Of a stretch of DNA of 64,000 nucleotides, positions 36,501 to 41,799 are shown piece by piece (within the stretch, counting starts at the first letter, position 1; each line of letters starts with the position of its first letter). Source of the DNA: Liolophura sinensis (taxonomy: Eukaryota; Mollusca; Polyplacophora; Chitonida; Chitonidae); contig NW_027017957.1 of the NCBI RefSeq assembly GCF_032854445.1, positions 498,001 to 562,000 on the forward strand. Reading direction: 5' to 3'. The notes under the pieces are model-generated. The model saw nothing but the letters and a program-made list of their open reading frames with translations. It was not told the origin of the DNA and searched no databases. The translations under genes were made by a program, and so were the position numbers.

Positions 36501-37568
36501 ATAATTATATTATTCAAGTTTACTGGTCTGTTGCGGCTGGGATAATGTTACATGTTTTCCTGTTACATGGTGTTCACGAAAAGTGTGCACAAGGGCTCCT
36601 ATGCGTTTTACCACTCAGTGTCACCTCAGGATGCGTGTTATTACGGTTAAACTGCATGTGTGAGAGACGTGTATCGAGATACATGCATACTGTATGTGAC
36701 GCAGGTTCAGTTGAGTATTTGTACGTACCTTTAATATCCAGTGTAACGTTGTCTTTCCCGCCTGCATACTCACATATCCATGTCCCCTGGCCCGTGTCTT
36801 CTGTGACGTTCTGTATCGTCACTGTGTAAACCTCTTCACCATTCTCGTGTTGACATCGCCCTGATAACCCGGCTGGTGATTCTGGTGATACCTCTATTGA
36901 CGATGCACACTCAATGGAGAAGTATATACGGGTTGAGGTCTTACCAACATAACGGGTCCAGATTAGAGGAAATTTGTTGCCTGGCTGTCTGGTTAGCTTA
37001 CACTTCAGGGTAAATGGACGACCAGCCACGACATCACCTGGTGCTGTGATTGACTGACTGGATACGGGATGTCGATCTAATGAGAATTAAAAAACAAATT
37101 TCATTTAAAGTTAATAAACCAAGATGGTGTGCCACCCTTTACAGAAAGAAACACGATTCGTTATCAGAAGGGAACAATAAAGTAAACATCAAACACACAC
37201 ATTACGTTTCCTGATCTCGACAGATAGCCATAGCATATCTTAGCCATAACAATGCTCTCAGTTACCAAAATCGTGTCGATAACCATGTCTTAACGATTAA
37301 TTTATTAAGAAATCGAATGCACATGCACTTGTACGAAATGTGCAGGATGCAGTGTTAATTGTGCATGTGTTAATCTATTCATAGTATACTATTAATACTG
37401 CCCAAGTGATTTGCACCGGTATACTATGGTATTTAGACCTGCACACTAGCCAGTTAAAATGCAATATTTGACACCCGAAGAAATAATATTGTCTAAAACT
37501 GTACCTGTAAATATGCATGAAGTGATAAACACAGACAACAGGACCTCTCTGATGAACGTGCCGCTCAT
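458..37568 (-). CDS. Ig-superfamily type I membrane receptor with tyrosine-rich modular tail (3' partial)
   Basis: Multi-exon model on the minus strand. Exons, 5' to 3': 37568-37505, 37076-36729, 30155-29844, 22606-22253, 19983-19849, 19029-19005, 18787-18723, 17925-17901, 17676-17612, 15451-15407, 14093-13988, 11595-11552, 9628-9566, 6826-6721, 6252-6209, 4256-4194, 3215-3189 (doubtful), 2892-2833, 563-458. All junctions are AG/GT and reading phase is continuous throughout (0-1, then 1-1, with 1-2/2-1 pairs in the tail). Product: signal peptide, three Ig domains, one membrane span, and at least 280 cytoplasmic residues with repeated YxN and Yxx(V/L) motifs. By family knowledge this suggests a cell-surface adhesion or immune-type receptor signalling through SH2 proteins; the ligand is unknown. 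The stop codon is beyond the left edge. No symbol can be assigned. Confidence 0.75.
1027..1192. mobile_element. AT-rich palindromic MITE-like element, unit 1
   Basis: The ends AAATTAACATTAATCGA and TCGATTAAATGTTAATTT are inverted, with several internal ATCGATA-type palindromes between. The same element is at 7207-7384 in unit 2, so it predates the duplication. Confidence 0.6.
1212..1360 (+). mobile_element. main SINE family, 5'-truncated copy
   Basis: Central and 3' part of the SINE with an (AAAT)n tail, flanked by ACCTCCACGC (1202-1211) and ACCCCCACGC (1361-1370). Unit 2 has the single uninterrupted site near 7387, so this inserted after the duplication. Confidence 0.85.
2833..2892 (-). CDS. 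exon 18: basic linker exon
   Basis: Acceptor TTATTTGACAG|GG, donor AAAG|GTGAG, 60 nt, phase 1-1, encoding GKSMQGDKTGLTKGKAKDGK. It is Lys/Gly-rich with no tyrosine. It lies in a block of about 1 kb (2050-3150) that is absent from the other copy of the 6 kb duplication, so only one cassette carries it. Confidence 0.52.
3189..3215 (-). CDS. possible exon 17: 27-nt microexon
   Basis: GGTAAAG|CT after a T-rich tract, donor CCAG|GTAAAC, 27 nt, phase 1-1, encoding AKRIFKLEP. Length and phase fit, but the exon is very short. In the duplicate at about 8.2 kb the donor GT has become AG, so that copy cannot be spliced the same way. Confidence 0.3.
3530..3712 (+). mobile_element. third SINE-like family, unit 1 copy
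   Basis: A tRNA-like stretch with GATTCGAAACC, a central TGGCACTGGCACTCTGGTTTCC block, and a decayed 3' end ACCAGTCAAAT. Present at the matching place in unit 2 (8870-9085), so older than the duplication. Confidence 0.5.
4194..4256 (-). CDS. exon 16: YAEL exon, cassette copy 1
   Basis: Acceptor CACCTTTAATTTCAG|AA, donor AAAAG|GTCAG, 63 nt, phase 1-1. It encodes EAARVYAELNTARKTSKTAK. Joined to exon 15 it places YEKV and YAEL 12 residues apart, an ITAM-like spacing. Confidence 0.75.
5657..5897. mobile_element. foldback (MITE-like) element
   Basis: Two arms of about 85-100 bases form an inverted repeat (GGATTTACAAC...GACGTTTCGAT...ACTAGCATCGTTAT and reverse complement), centred near 5760. Flanked by a 12-bp direct repeat TACATATTTTAT (5645-5656 and 5898-5909). 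Unit 2 has one such site near 11270 and no element. Confidence 0.82.
6209..6252 (-). CDS. exon 15: YEKV exon, cassette copy 1
   Basis: Acceptor CATCTCTTATTAG|A, donor CTCAG|GTAAGC, 44 nt, phase 2-1. It encodes KIGVYEKVDLIPNS. It follows exon 14 in matching phase and feeds the YAEL exon below. Confidence 0.66.
6721..6826 (-). CDS. exon 14: YNNSGYDD exon, cassette copy 2
   Basis: Acceptor TTTAAACAG|AC, donor CCAG|GTAATT, 106 nt, phase 1-2. It begins DQISVDTFGNKAFARDEV and continues TYNNSGYDDRLETADLT. The YNN motif fits the pYxN consensus. It differs from the copy at 458-563 at 12 of 106 bases; most replacements fall in the first half, while SGYDDRLETADLT is identical. Confidence 0.7.
7207..7384. 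mobile_element. AT-rich palindromic MITE-like element, unit 2
   Basis: Counterpart of 1027-1192, with the same inverted ends and internal ATCGATA motifs. Confidence 0.6.
8870..9085 (+). mobile_element. third SINE-like family, unit 2 copy
   Basis: Same element as 3530-3712. Here the 3' end is better kept: TGATATGTTCTTGTGCACGG then AAACACCAGTCAATTAAA, which resembles the 3' segment of the main SINE. Confidence 0.5.
9566..9628 (-). CDS. exon 13: YAEL exon, cassette copy 2
   Basis: Acceptor CACCTTTAATTTCAG|AA, donor AAAAG|GTCAG, 63 nt, phase 1-1. It encodes EAARVYAELNTAKKTSKTAK. It differs from the copy at 4194-4256 by a single base (Lys for Arg). YAEL is a Yxx(L/I) motif. A basic KTSKTAK stretch follows. 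Confidence 0.75.
10053..10320 (+). mobile_element. main SINE family, full-length copy
   Basis: Starts GGCCTCCGTGGCTCTGTCGG (tRNA-like head with A and B boxes) and ends in AATAAATAAATAAA. Perfect 13-bp target duplication TATAATTTTTATT at 10040-10052 and 10321-10333. The equivalent place in unit 1 (about 4675) has the empty site. Confidence 0.93.
11552..11595 (-). CDS. exon 12: YEKV exon, cassette copy 2
   Basis: Acceptor CATCTTTTATTAG|A, donor CTCAG|GTAAGT, 44 nt, phase 2-1. It encodes KIGVYEKVDPMPNS. The tandem copy at 6209-6252 keeps both splice sites and the YEKV motif with 4 changes in 44 bases. Confidence 0.66.
12000..12180. repeat. TGGTCG/CGACCA-rich intron segment
   Basis: Repeated TGGTCG and CGACCAAA motifs occur here and again at 13430-13620 and 16680-16790, flanking the 78-bp minisatellite region. 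Possibly scattered remains of one element. No gene seen. Confidence 0.3.
12780..13300. other. intron segment with short repeats, no gene
   Basis: Contains imperfect repeats of ATAATACGTCGATGAGCCAT near 13010-13100. Overlapping open frames on the minus strand have no family features and no splice context, so I do not call a gene. Confidence 0.4.
13790..13925. repeat. degenerate short tandem repeat (CGATGGCACGA-like)
   Basis: About ten imperfect copies of a 10-13 base GCGATGGCACGA-type unit, just 3' of exon 11 on the minus strand. Confidence 0.6.
13988..14093 (-). CDS. exon 11: diverged 106-nt cassette exon with YAVP
   Basis: Acceptor ATCATTCAAG|TG; donor taken as ACC|GTGTAG (alternative CCGT|GTAGTG at 13986). 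It reads VKITDVDSVTRFGNK, then DWPGVTYAVP. It aligns with the QISVD...FGNK...VTYNN exons at 6.8 and 0.5 kb, and with the chosen donor it has exactly their length (106 nt) and phase (1-2), feeding the phase-2 KIG exon. YAVP fits the YxxP pattern bound by Crk-type SH2 domains. The donor choice is uncertain. Confidence 0.5.
14797..14878 (-). mobile_element. 3' end of another mollusc-type short element
   Basis: Reverse complement reads ATATGGCTAAAATATTGCCG then ACGTGGCATTGAGCCATAAT followed by (CATT)n. This closely matches a 3' end I know from gastropod and bivalve short repeats (AATATTGCCGATGTGGCGTTAAACC). No head is recognisable. Confidence 0.55.
15407..15451 (-). CDS. exon 10: short RYPQ exon
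   Basis: Acceptor TTTCTTAAGCCAG|TC with a pyrimidine-rich tract, donor CAAG|GTAAGG, 45 nt, phase 1-1. It encodes VEMPEMLFQMERYPQ. It fits the phase between exons 9 and 11. Its 3' part resembles the end of the 41.7 kb exon (SRYPQG), which supports common descent. A short exon; not proven. Confidence 0.5.
16190..16700. repeat. 78-bp minisatellite, about six units
   Basis: TTATATAATGGTAACTTGG recurs at about 16267, 16345, 16423, 16501, 16579 and 16657, exactly 78 apart. Since 78 is a multiple of 3, long open frames appear on both strands by default. It lies in the intron between exons 9 and 10; no splice sites frame it. Confidence 0.92.
17095..17290 (+). mobile_element. main SINE family copy
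   Basis: From GTAAGTTCAAGTCCAGCTCA through the GC-rich block to GTAAGACACCAATCAAAT and an A-rich tail. The tRNA-like head is lost or replaced. Confidence 0.85.
17460..17552 (+). mobile_element. SINE 3' fragment (third family)
   Basis: CCCGGTTTCCTCAACCCACA, then AACGCCATTG and CAGTCAAATATATAAATAAA: a truncated 3' end related to the third SINE-like family. Confidence 0.5.
17612..17676 (-). CDS. exon 9: YENV exon, copy 2
   Basis: Second copy of the YENV exon: acceptor TTTTTTCTGACAG|G, donor TCAG|GTGAG, 65 nt, phase 2-1. It encodes QMRPDGVSNGVQSTRQYENV. The tyrosine motif and the SNGVQSTR core are kept, while residues outside them vary. Confidence 0.68.
17901..17925 (-). CDS. exon 8: 25-nt microexon of the YENV unit, copy 2
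   Basis: Second copy of the microexon (GSRSSGETE): acceptor CTCTTTCAG|GT and donor CTGA|GTAAGT preserved, phase 1-2. Substitutions relative to copy 1 leave the encoded peptide unchanged. Confidence 0.62.
18643..18687 (-). pseudogene. relic of the 3' end of the transmembrane exon
   Basis: On the minus strand this reads CTTCTAGTTGTGGTCA, an AT-containing variant, then GGGCGAAAGCAA: the last 40 or so bases of exon 5, without the hydrophobic core or an acceptor. It sits at the upstream end of the 1.1 kb repeat unit, so the duplication broke inside exon 5. It would not be spliced in as it stands. Confidence 0.7.
18723..18787 (-). CDS. exon 7: YENV exon, copy 1
   Basis: Acceptor TTTTATCTAACAG|G, donor CCAG|GTGAG, 65 nt, phase 2 in and 1 out. 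It encodes KMGPDEVSNGVQSTRHYENV. Tyrosine followed by N at +2 (YENV) fits the Grb2-type SH2-binding consensus pYxN. With the preceding microexon it makes a 90-nt, 30-codon in-frame module. Confidence 0.7.
19005..19029 (-). CDS. exon 6: 25-nt microexon of the YENV unit, copy 1
   Basis: Acceptor GTACTCTTTCAG|GT, donor CAGA|GTAAGT, phase 1 in and 2 out. It encodes GSRSSGETE across the junctions. It is too short to show as an ORF; support is two strong splice sites and an almost identical second copy at 17901-17925 with the same phase. Confidence 0.65.
19849..19983 (-). CDS. exon 5: juxtamembrane stalk and transmembrane segment
   Basis: Acceptor TCGTATTTTACAG|TT, donor CAAG|GTAATG, 135 nt, phase 1-1. 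It encodes a Gly/Ser/Pro stalk (VASGSSGAPDPLTGP), a hydrophobic span of about 19 residues (SISGAIVLMGVVLLVVVIF) and a basic stop-transfer RRRKQ. This orientation puts the Ig domains outside and the following exons in the cytoplasm. The 3' part of this exon is the breakpoint of a downstream tandem duplication. Confidence 0.88.
20309..20494 (-). pseudogene. ORF with membrane-like segment; probable relic exon
   Basis: 61-codon minus-strand frame with a hydrophobic stretch (LMTLALFIISAQTFLVV) and basic tail ending RRKEHE-stop. No acceptor joins it to the phase-1 receptor exons. A decayed copy lies at 25500-25690 with frameshifts and a stop. It might be an old alternative membrane anchor or unrelated debris. 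Confidence 0.25.
20520..20654 (+). mobile_element. main SINE family, shortened copy
   Basis: TTGAGCTCATACTGAC...TCTCCGGCCGTAAG...GTGAAATATTCTTGAGTACGG... and an AAATAAATAAATAAAT tail. Part of the central GC-rich block is deleted. Confidence 0.85.
21538..21765 (-). mobile_element. main SINE family copy, minus
   Basis: Reads tail-first: TTGATTGGTGTTTGACGCCA, TATACGACGGTGACC, GAGGAAGCCAGCGTGAGCTG, GCCCAGCGCTGGCG. The tRNA-like head is diverged. Confidence 0.8.
22096..22160 (-). mobile_element. main SINE 3' fragment, minus
   Basis: TTTATTTATTTGACTGGTGT, then CGTATTCAGAACTGTTTCA: only the 3' end remains, just downstream of Ig exon 4. Confidence 0.65.
22253..22606 (-). CDS. exon 4: Ig domain 3, without the canonical cysteines
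   Basis: Acceptor TTTTCTTTCCCAG|TT, donor AATAG|GTAATG, 354 nt, phase 1-1. It has the fold pattern of an I-set domain: ALGENVKLMFKF (strand B), NLTWYKL (core W), AELEISDVQRHDFGKYKF then VAENDVGSS (strands E-F-G). Both positions where the disulfide cysteines belong hold phenylalanine (LMF and YKF). The membrane-proximal position and continuous phase indicate a functional exon despite this. Alternatively it is a decaying domain. Confidence 0.85.
23344..23590 (-). mobile_element. main SINE family copy, minus, near full length
   Basis: Begins with the (ATTT)n tail and ends with CAACTGAGCCACGGAGGCCC. Flanked by CTTTGTTAAAA (23333-23343) and CTTCGTTAAAA (23591-23601), an 11-bp target duplication with one mismatch. 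Confidence 0.9.
24282..24535 (-). mobile_element. second SINE family copy, minus
   Basis: Reverse complement starts CCACGATGACTCAGCTGGTA (tRNA-like), then GGCGTGCAACGACTGGCTGG and CGGCTTACTTAACTTCGGTA as in the 39.7 kb copy. The CACTCACTC tail is missing. Confidence 0.75.
25490..25885. repeat. decayed duplicate of the 20.29-20.91 kb region
   Basis: Collinear similarity to 20290-20500 and 20750-20910 (shared blocks such as AACG/AGCGCC...GTCAT, GGCAGTGATGT, ACAACACT...CATGTGAG), minus the SINE inserted at 20520-20654. The membrane-like frame of the other copy is broken here. Confidence 0.45.
29844..30155 (-). CDS. exon 3: Ig domain 2
   Basis: Acceptor TGTGTTCTGCAG|TT, donor CAAT|GTGAGTAT, 312 nt, phase 1-1. 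It starts VMITLVTMANPPDAVLAGN. The strand-B cysteine is in TTLTCVSSASKPQ and the F-strand one in GAELYCNASSSV, followed by a G strand VYTLNVQ. The pattern 'LTC-SSASKP...I-AYIR' followed by 'YCNASSSV' resembles the C2-type domains of nephrin- and CD80-like proteins. Sequons occur at NLT and NAS. Further cysteines at QACIRA and GHCNQD may pair. Confidence 0.85.
30359..30618 (-). mobile_element. main SINE family copy, minus, near full length
   Basis: TTTATTTATTTGATTGTTGT, then CTGTACTCAAGAATATTTCA, CGGCCGGAGAGGAAGCCAGC and a head remnant CTCGACCACGGACGCC. Lies in the intron between Ig1 and Ig2. Confidence 0.88.
30725..31120. repeat. possible GC-rich transposable element remnant
   Basis: An island of higher GC content with ends GTAGTCCAATACCCTACG and, inverted, CCAGTCGAATACCCTGCG, and repeated CATGGTGGGCCCA/ACCATCATGGGCG motifs inside. 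It looks like a non-autonomous DNA element. No target duplication identified. Confidence 0.4.
31430..31500 (-). mobile_element. non-LTR retrotransposon 3'-end fragment, minus
   Basis: Reverse complement reads CTGTAGGGAG, GTAAGTTGCAAGAACTTGTC, CCTAATCCCA, AGACGAATGT. It matches the 3' end of the retrotransposon fragment at 35.9 kb in opposite orientation. Confidence 0.6.
35323..35965 (+). mobile_element. degraded non-LTR retrotransposon, 3' end of reverse-transcriptase ORF
   Basis: A frame at 35323-35688 ends with a pattern typical of the C-terminus of LINE ORF2: MRHKFSLMCVDL, then EDMAIFLLYCPLYN, then FAPLSRYVMETKIFF. The usual cysteine-rich stretch before EDM is eroded, and there is no upstream RT domain in frame. 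About 200 bases of 3' UTR follow, with AATAAA at 35878. The clade is not assigned. Confidence 0.65.
36145..36270 (-). mobile_element. main SINE fragment, minus
   Basis: ACGCCGAACGCAGGAACATT, then ACTTATACGACGGCGG, AGGTTGCTGGCAGAGC and CGTATGGCCGGGGCC. The head is missing. Confidence 0.75.
36729..37076 (-). CDS. exon 2: Ig domain 1
   Basis: Acceptor ...CTCATTAG|AT, donor AAAG|GTACGTAC, 348 nt, phase 1-1. The translation has the Ig hallmarks: strand-B cysteine in FTLKCKL, core tryptophan in LIWTRY, and a strand-F pattern TVTIQNVTEDTGQGTWICEY with the second cysteine. Two extra cysteines (IECASS and GRCQHE) could make a second disulfide. NVT sequons are present near the C-terminal end. It is V-like or I-like; the set is not certain. 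Confidence 0.85.
37505..37568 (-). CDS. exon 1: start codon and signal peptide
   Basis: ATG at 37568 opens a 21-residue stretch, MSGTFIREVLLSVFITSCIF followed by T, with a basic/polar start and a hydrophobic core, as expected for a signal peptide. It ends at ACAG|GTACAG in phase 1, matching the phase-1 start of the first Ig exon 430 bases downstream. The short length, hydrophobic core, donor and phase agreement together choose this start. Two short upstream ATG frames (one beginning MTVSPGG) lie in the presumed 5' leader. An alternative start further upstream in another exon cannot be excluded. Confidence 0.65.
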
Positions 37569-38790
37569 TCTTGTAAGTCAACGTCAACACCTCAGGAAAA
37601 GAACTACACACATCGTCCTACGATATGCCTCCAGGAGAGACAGTCATTTTTAAGGGAAGTAACTCCCTAAACCTTTGCGTATTTTCAAATTTCCCCACAG
37701 TTCGTAGATTTTTCATGTAACATTATTTTGTAGAAAAGCGTGTCTGGCATTTATGACCAGTTGCTGTATTCTACTGTAAACTACTTTCATTTAAACATTC
37801 AATCCTTACGTGACAAAATATAACACAACGGTCCTCTATATCGAAGTACGATGTTAAACCCCAAGCACTCACTCACTCCTCCATATCGAGCGGAAGAATA
37901 TATGGCACGCGCATGTCCTTTTTATTTACCTTCTCGTACACTCGTCTGATTATCAGTTTCAGGTTGATGGACTAAGCAAAGGAGTTTCTCAAGTGTACAT
38001 TATATCGTCTTGGATAACACAAGGACTGTTTTGTATCAGTCAGTGGTGAACACTGATGTGAGTATCGCATCTGTAGAATGTGAAGAGAAGCGAGGCAGCA
38101 GTAAGGGTAGGAACAAAAACCTGACAAACTTACATGGATAACGGTATTTATCACATTGTCGTCATGTATTTCTTTTGCTACTGTTTATTTCCACTAAATA
38201 ATAAGGCAATATGAAGAAGTTTTAGACTGTTTTTAGACAAAACAGGTAAAAACTTATTTTGATGACAGAGTTGGTCTCCTTGTTAAAGGCGGAAACTACT
38301 TAAAGATCAGAAAAAATAATGCGAAAAGTCGGTTGTAAATGTAACATCCAAAATTTTTTTTCCATTTTTTTTAAAGAGGAAGAAATACTTGAAAATGTGT
38401 TTGTATGGTGGGTATTTCGGAACACCTCTTGGTGCATATTGTATTTGCGTAATAACGTTATCAATGATGCAACACATGTTTACTAAGTATGTGTGCACTA
38501 GAATTTGGCCTGTTAACAGTTATATTCAAGCTTAATTTGATCACATTTATAATTTAATATATTCATGAATATTACAATAATTCCGGTTAAATGCATGTAT
38601 TTAGATACATACAAGACAGTTATAATCAAATAAGTTAATTACACATGCATCAGATCCTTATTTGGAACACTGTCATGTAAAGACCATACATACCAAGAAA
38701 TAGTCTCAAATAGCCATCGTACAAAAGTATTTTCAAATAACCTTTTCTCTTAAAAGAAATATTAAAAAGACCATATTTGCCAGTAAGTTT
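37569..38790 (-). promoter_or_regulatory. presumed 5' leader and promoter region of the Ig receptor gene
   Basis: The 1.2 kb between the receptor start codon and the nearest upstream stop-containing exon. Two short upstream ATG frames occur at about 37640 and 37610. An inverted AGGGAGTTACTTCCCT motif (37654-37669) is a common short palindrome of mollusc repeats. I see no clear TATA box. A second-SINE 3' fragment lies at 37842-37878. Confidence 0.35.
37842..37880 (+). mobile_element. second SINE family 3' fragment
   Basis: CGAAGTACGATGTTAAACCC, then CAAGCACTCACTCACTC: the terminal segment and tail only. Confidence 0.75.
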
Positions 38791-38800
38791 TCATGTTCTT
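38245..38800. repeat. diverged duplication, copy A
   Basis: Shares blocks with 39535-40410: AAACTTATTT, TTTTTTT then TTTGTATGGTGG(G/A)TATTT, and AGACCATATTT near the exon end. Copy B is interrupted by a SINE. Confidence 0.55.
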
Positions 38801-38942
38801 TCATCTGGTTTGTCATCATTTTTGTTTTCCCTTTTAAAACCAGTTTCCTCTGTTTTTATTGTTGAAGGGTTTTTAAGACCAGATAGCATGGCGAGCATGG
38901 GGTCGATGTCTGTCGGTAGTTTTAACAGATTACGTGCTTCTC
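38791..38942 (-). CDS. possible 3'-terminal exon of a related upstream gene
   Basis: Acceptor GAGCTTCTGTTTTCACCAG|GA, phase 1 in, 50 codons ending with TGA at 38791-38793. It begins EARNLLKLPTDIDPMLAML and ends with a charged tail (RENKNDDKPDERT). The start aligns loosely with the YAEL exons (EAARVYAELNT). An alternative: splicing at TCTG|GTCTTA after exactly 63 nt, the YAEL exon length. No upstream exon has been linked. Confidence 0.42.
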
Positions 38943-39210
38943 CTGGTGAAAACAGAAGCTCAGTGTAAGTGTTCATTTGTACCTCGTGCTTAGCTCTAAC
39001 TGTTTATAGCTAAATGTTGGGTTTTGAAAATGTTGTTTCTTTGGCCAATTCCATTTTTGAAAGCGAGGTTGTGGGTTGAGGAAAATTCCCTGACACAGTG
39101 TTGAGTCTTTCTACTTCTTTGTACATAGCTGTGAGAACATATTATTGTACTGAAATCAGTACACAGTATAACGTCACCCTGAAAAGAAGCCAGAGATTTA
39201 TTTATCAATT

Positions 39211-39470
39211 GCAGCCTCCGTGGCCGAGGAGGTTAGCACACCAGCGAGGCAAAATGATCTGGGAACCTCTCACTAATGCGGTCGCTGCGAGCTAAAGTCC
39301 AGCTCATGCTGGTTTCCTCTGTACGGTTGTGCGTGGGAAGATGTGGCAGCATGCTGATGGTCGTGGGTTTACCCGGGACTGCGCCCGGTTTCCTCCCACC
39401 ATAATCCTATCTGACGTTCTGTAAGTGCAATGTTCTTGAGTACGACATAAAATACCGATCAAATACATCA
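39211..39470 (+). mobile_element. main SINE family copy, near full length
   Basis: GCAGCCTCCGTGGCCGAGGA head, GCTGCGAGCTAAAGTCCAGC B-box region, central block, then TGTTCTTGAGTACGACATAA and an A-rich end. Confidence 0.88.
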
Positions 39471-39534
39471 AAAATTTTATTTACCTACATAGTAGTAGTA
39501 TGTTTATCGCATATTACTTAAAGGAGAAGAAAAC

Positions 39535-40410
39535 ATGAAAATCATGCCAAATTAAGGTAAATGAGGGTCAAAACTTATTTACAGATATGGCCTTTGAATA
39601 TTTTTTTCAATTTTTTTTTCAGGAAATGGCATGTGAAAATATTTTGTATGGTGGATATTTGGGACCACATTTAAACATATCTCTTCGTTGCATAATAATC
39701 TTCTAAATAAGGAACACCGGCCCTGATAGCACAGTTAGTAGAGCGTCCGCTTCGGGACCGGTAGATCCAGGATCAATCCTTGGTCGAGTCACACCTAAGA
39801 CTTTAAAAGAGGAAGTTTTAACTTCCTCGCTTGGCGTTCAGCATGAAGGGGATAGTGCAACGACTGGTTGACCCGTATCAGTATAATGGCTCGGGCGGGG
39901 CGGCTTACTTGCCTTCGGTAAGTCGTCTCAGTGATGCAGCACTAAATAAAAGAGCGGTGGAAATCCGTCCTGCAACAAGGAGGCACATTACACGTGCATG
40001 CACCCTAATGATTCCTTCGTCGTCATATGATTGAAAAATTGTTGAGTACGACGTTAAACCCCAAGCACTCACTCACTCACTCTAAATAAGGATGTGATGC
40101 ACCTCCGATAAATTTATTTAAATGTAAATGTGTTGTTTGCATCCAGATATATGCATTTAATCCAAATCATGATAATATTTATGAATATATTAAAAATATA
40201 TCTGTTAGTTGTAAAGACTGAATTCAAGTGCAATTATTATTATTAAACATGTGCTACATCCTCGTTATAACATTATTACACAACGGTTGTATGTACCAAA
40301 AGGTAGTCACAATTACCCACCATCTAAGGGTCTTTTTCTGTTTAAAAAGTCGAAAAAAAAAAAGACCATATTTACGACTAACTTTTAGCACTCTTTTATC
40401 TGAACAGTGT
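39535..40410. repeat. diverged duplication, copy B (with SINE insertion)
   Basis: Counterpart of 38245-38800. The SINE at 39714-40080 inserted into it and made a 12-bp target duplication. Confidence 0.55.
39714..40080 (+). mobile_element. second SINE family, full-length reference copy
   Basis: 367 bases from the tRNA-like head (GGCCCTGATAGCACAGTTAG, box B-like GGATCAATCC) through CAACGACTGGTTGACCCGTA to GACGTTAAACCCCAAGCACT and CACTC repeats. Perfect target duplication TCTAAATAAGGA at 39702-39713 and 40081-40092. Confidence 0.93.
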
Positions 40411-40463
40411 TTAATTTTTATGTTGTCGCCACCTCTAGGGCAGCGTAGGCCATTCAGTAGGCC

Positions 40464-40504
40464 TCATGTTGATGATCTGCTGGCTTTAAACAACTCTTGT
40501 AAGG
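40464..40504 (-). CDS. possible short terminal exon, duplicate of the 38.9 kb one
   Basis: Acceptor ATATATCTTAAACAG|CC, phase 1, encoding LQELFKASRSST then TGA. Flanking sequence (39535-40410) is a diverged duplicate of 38245-38800, so this lies where the copy of the 38.9 kb exon should be. It is degenerate and short, so may be dead. Confidence 0.25.
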
Positions 40505-41647
40505 CTGTTTAAGATATATATAAGTCTTTGCAGAATTTATAGGAAACAACAGACTCTCCAGATGGTACATCTAACCTGAACCTGCCTTTGTATAAAGCCA
40601 ACAAATGTTTCGTGTCACGCCGAATTTACGACAAAAAGGGATAGTTTTCTTAATAGGTTAACAATATACCAAATGGGCTTCTATTGTATGTTCTATTTAC
40701 ATATCTCAGGCTGTATGGTTTCAATGTTTCTTATGTGTGTTGTTGACCATTTCAGTCAGCGTCACAAGGTCTTAGGGCAAAAATTACTCTTTTATGTGTG
40801 TGCTGTGATTATAGGCCTCTTGTAAGGAAATATGGGTGGTGTGCTTAGAATCTCTGTCATTCTGCGTCATAATCGTGCATAATGCCACTTATTCTTAAAA
40901 AGCAAAAGTGTACCGTTTCGACGAATGTGTTTGTGTGGCTCGCGATAAAGTGTGTATCACTGGCACACGATTTGGTACCCATTAAAAGTATAGGTGTATC
41001 AAACTGAAGTATGCAAGGCACACATTAATGTCCCTGTGCAAATGTGTTGCAACTAATGTGTGCTTATCTGTATTTTTTGCATGCAATTGCTATTTTTAGT
41101 GTAACCCGGGAATAAAAAATATAAATGAAATAAAAGGAATTATACGCCTTGTTTAGAATAACCCGGGAATTAAAACTATAAAATGAATTATACGCCTCTA
41201 ATTGCTGTATAAATATCTAAATGTCTAAATGGTTTCACAAATTCGTAGATGATTACCACTTGGTGCATGATTTTGTTATGTGTAACATACTAATGGGTGA
41301 CGGTGTAAACTGGACAAAGACGTGGAGACAGATCGCACGTATTCGACGTTCGCTGAACGTACATAGTCTCCTAAAACTAAGATTCACAATGGCCCGGGAC
41401 GGACTACGAAGATACTACATCTCTCCCTTTATTTTAGATGTCAGCGTTACATTAACACTGATGTGCACATATACAATACTATGCTTGGGATTCTATACCA
41501 AAAAATGTTGTCGGACTTACGTATCTGTCCGATACTACAAACTCACAAATGTTCAACTCTGGTTCTATTAGAACAACAGTTCATAATTAAAGTTATAGGG
41601 AAAACGCACATGATATGTCAGTAAAAGACAGTAAAATACAAAACAGT

Positions 41648-41799
41648 TTAAATTACATATATGAGAAATCGGCTTAGTTTTCTGTCTCCTTGTGGATACC
41701 GTGATCGAGTTTGAGATTGTTCGGTATTTCTGCGATCAATCGGAAAGTCCGTGACGTCATCTTCCTCATCATACATCGTTTCTGGAATATGCTGTCGTA
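41648..41799 (-). CDS. possible 3'-terminal exon with tyrosine motif
   Basis: Acceptor TCAAGCGTGTGAGCCCCAG|TA, phase 1, 49 codons then TAA (41648-41650). It begins RQHIPETMYDEEDDVTDFPI and includes SRYPQGDRKL. The acidic MYDEEDD and RYPQG resemble receptor tail exons, and RYPQG matches the end of the 15.4 kb exon, where a GT donor follows; here that position reads GGAGAC, so translation runs on to the stop. This may be the last exon of a paralogous gene reading from the right. Confidence 0.45.

Larger units (their letters stand above)
30156..36728 (-). other. intron between Ig1 and Ig2 exons
   Basis: Contains the SINE at 30.4 kb, LINE ends at 31.4 and 35.3-36.0 kb, and a SINE piece at 36.15 kb. 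A minus-strand frame at 33179-33595 has an ATG-led stretch (MAEQFVIVLSVNVVSNC) with a GT following an AAAG (AAAG|GTCGG); I see no partner exon. Sequence at 34000-34700 is T-rich with no gene recognised. Confidence 0.5.
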
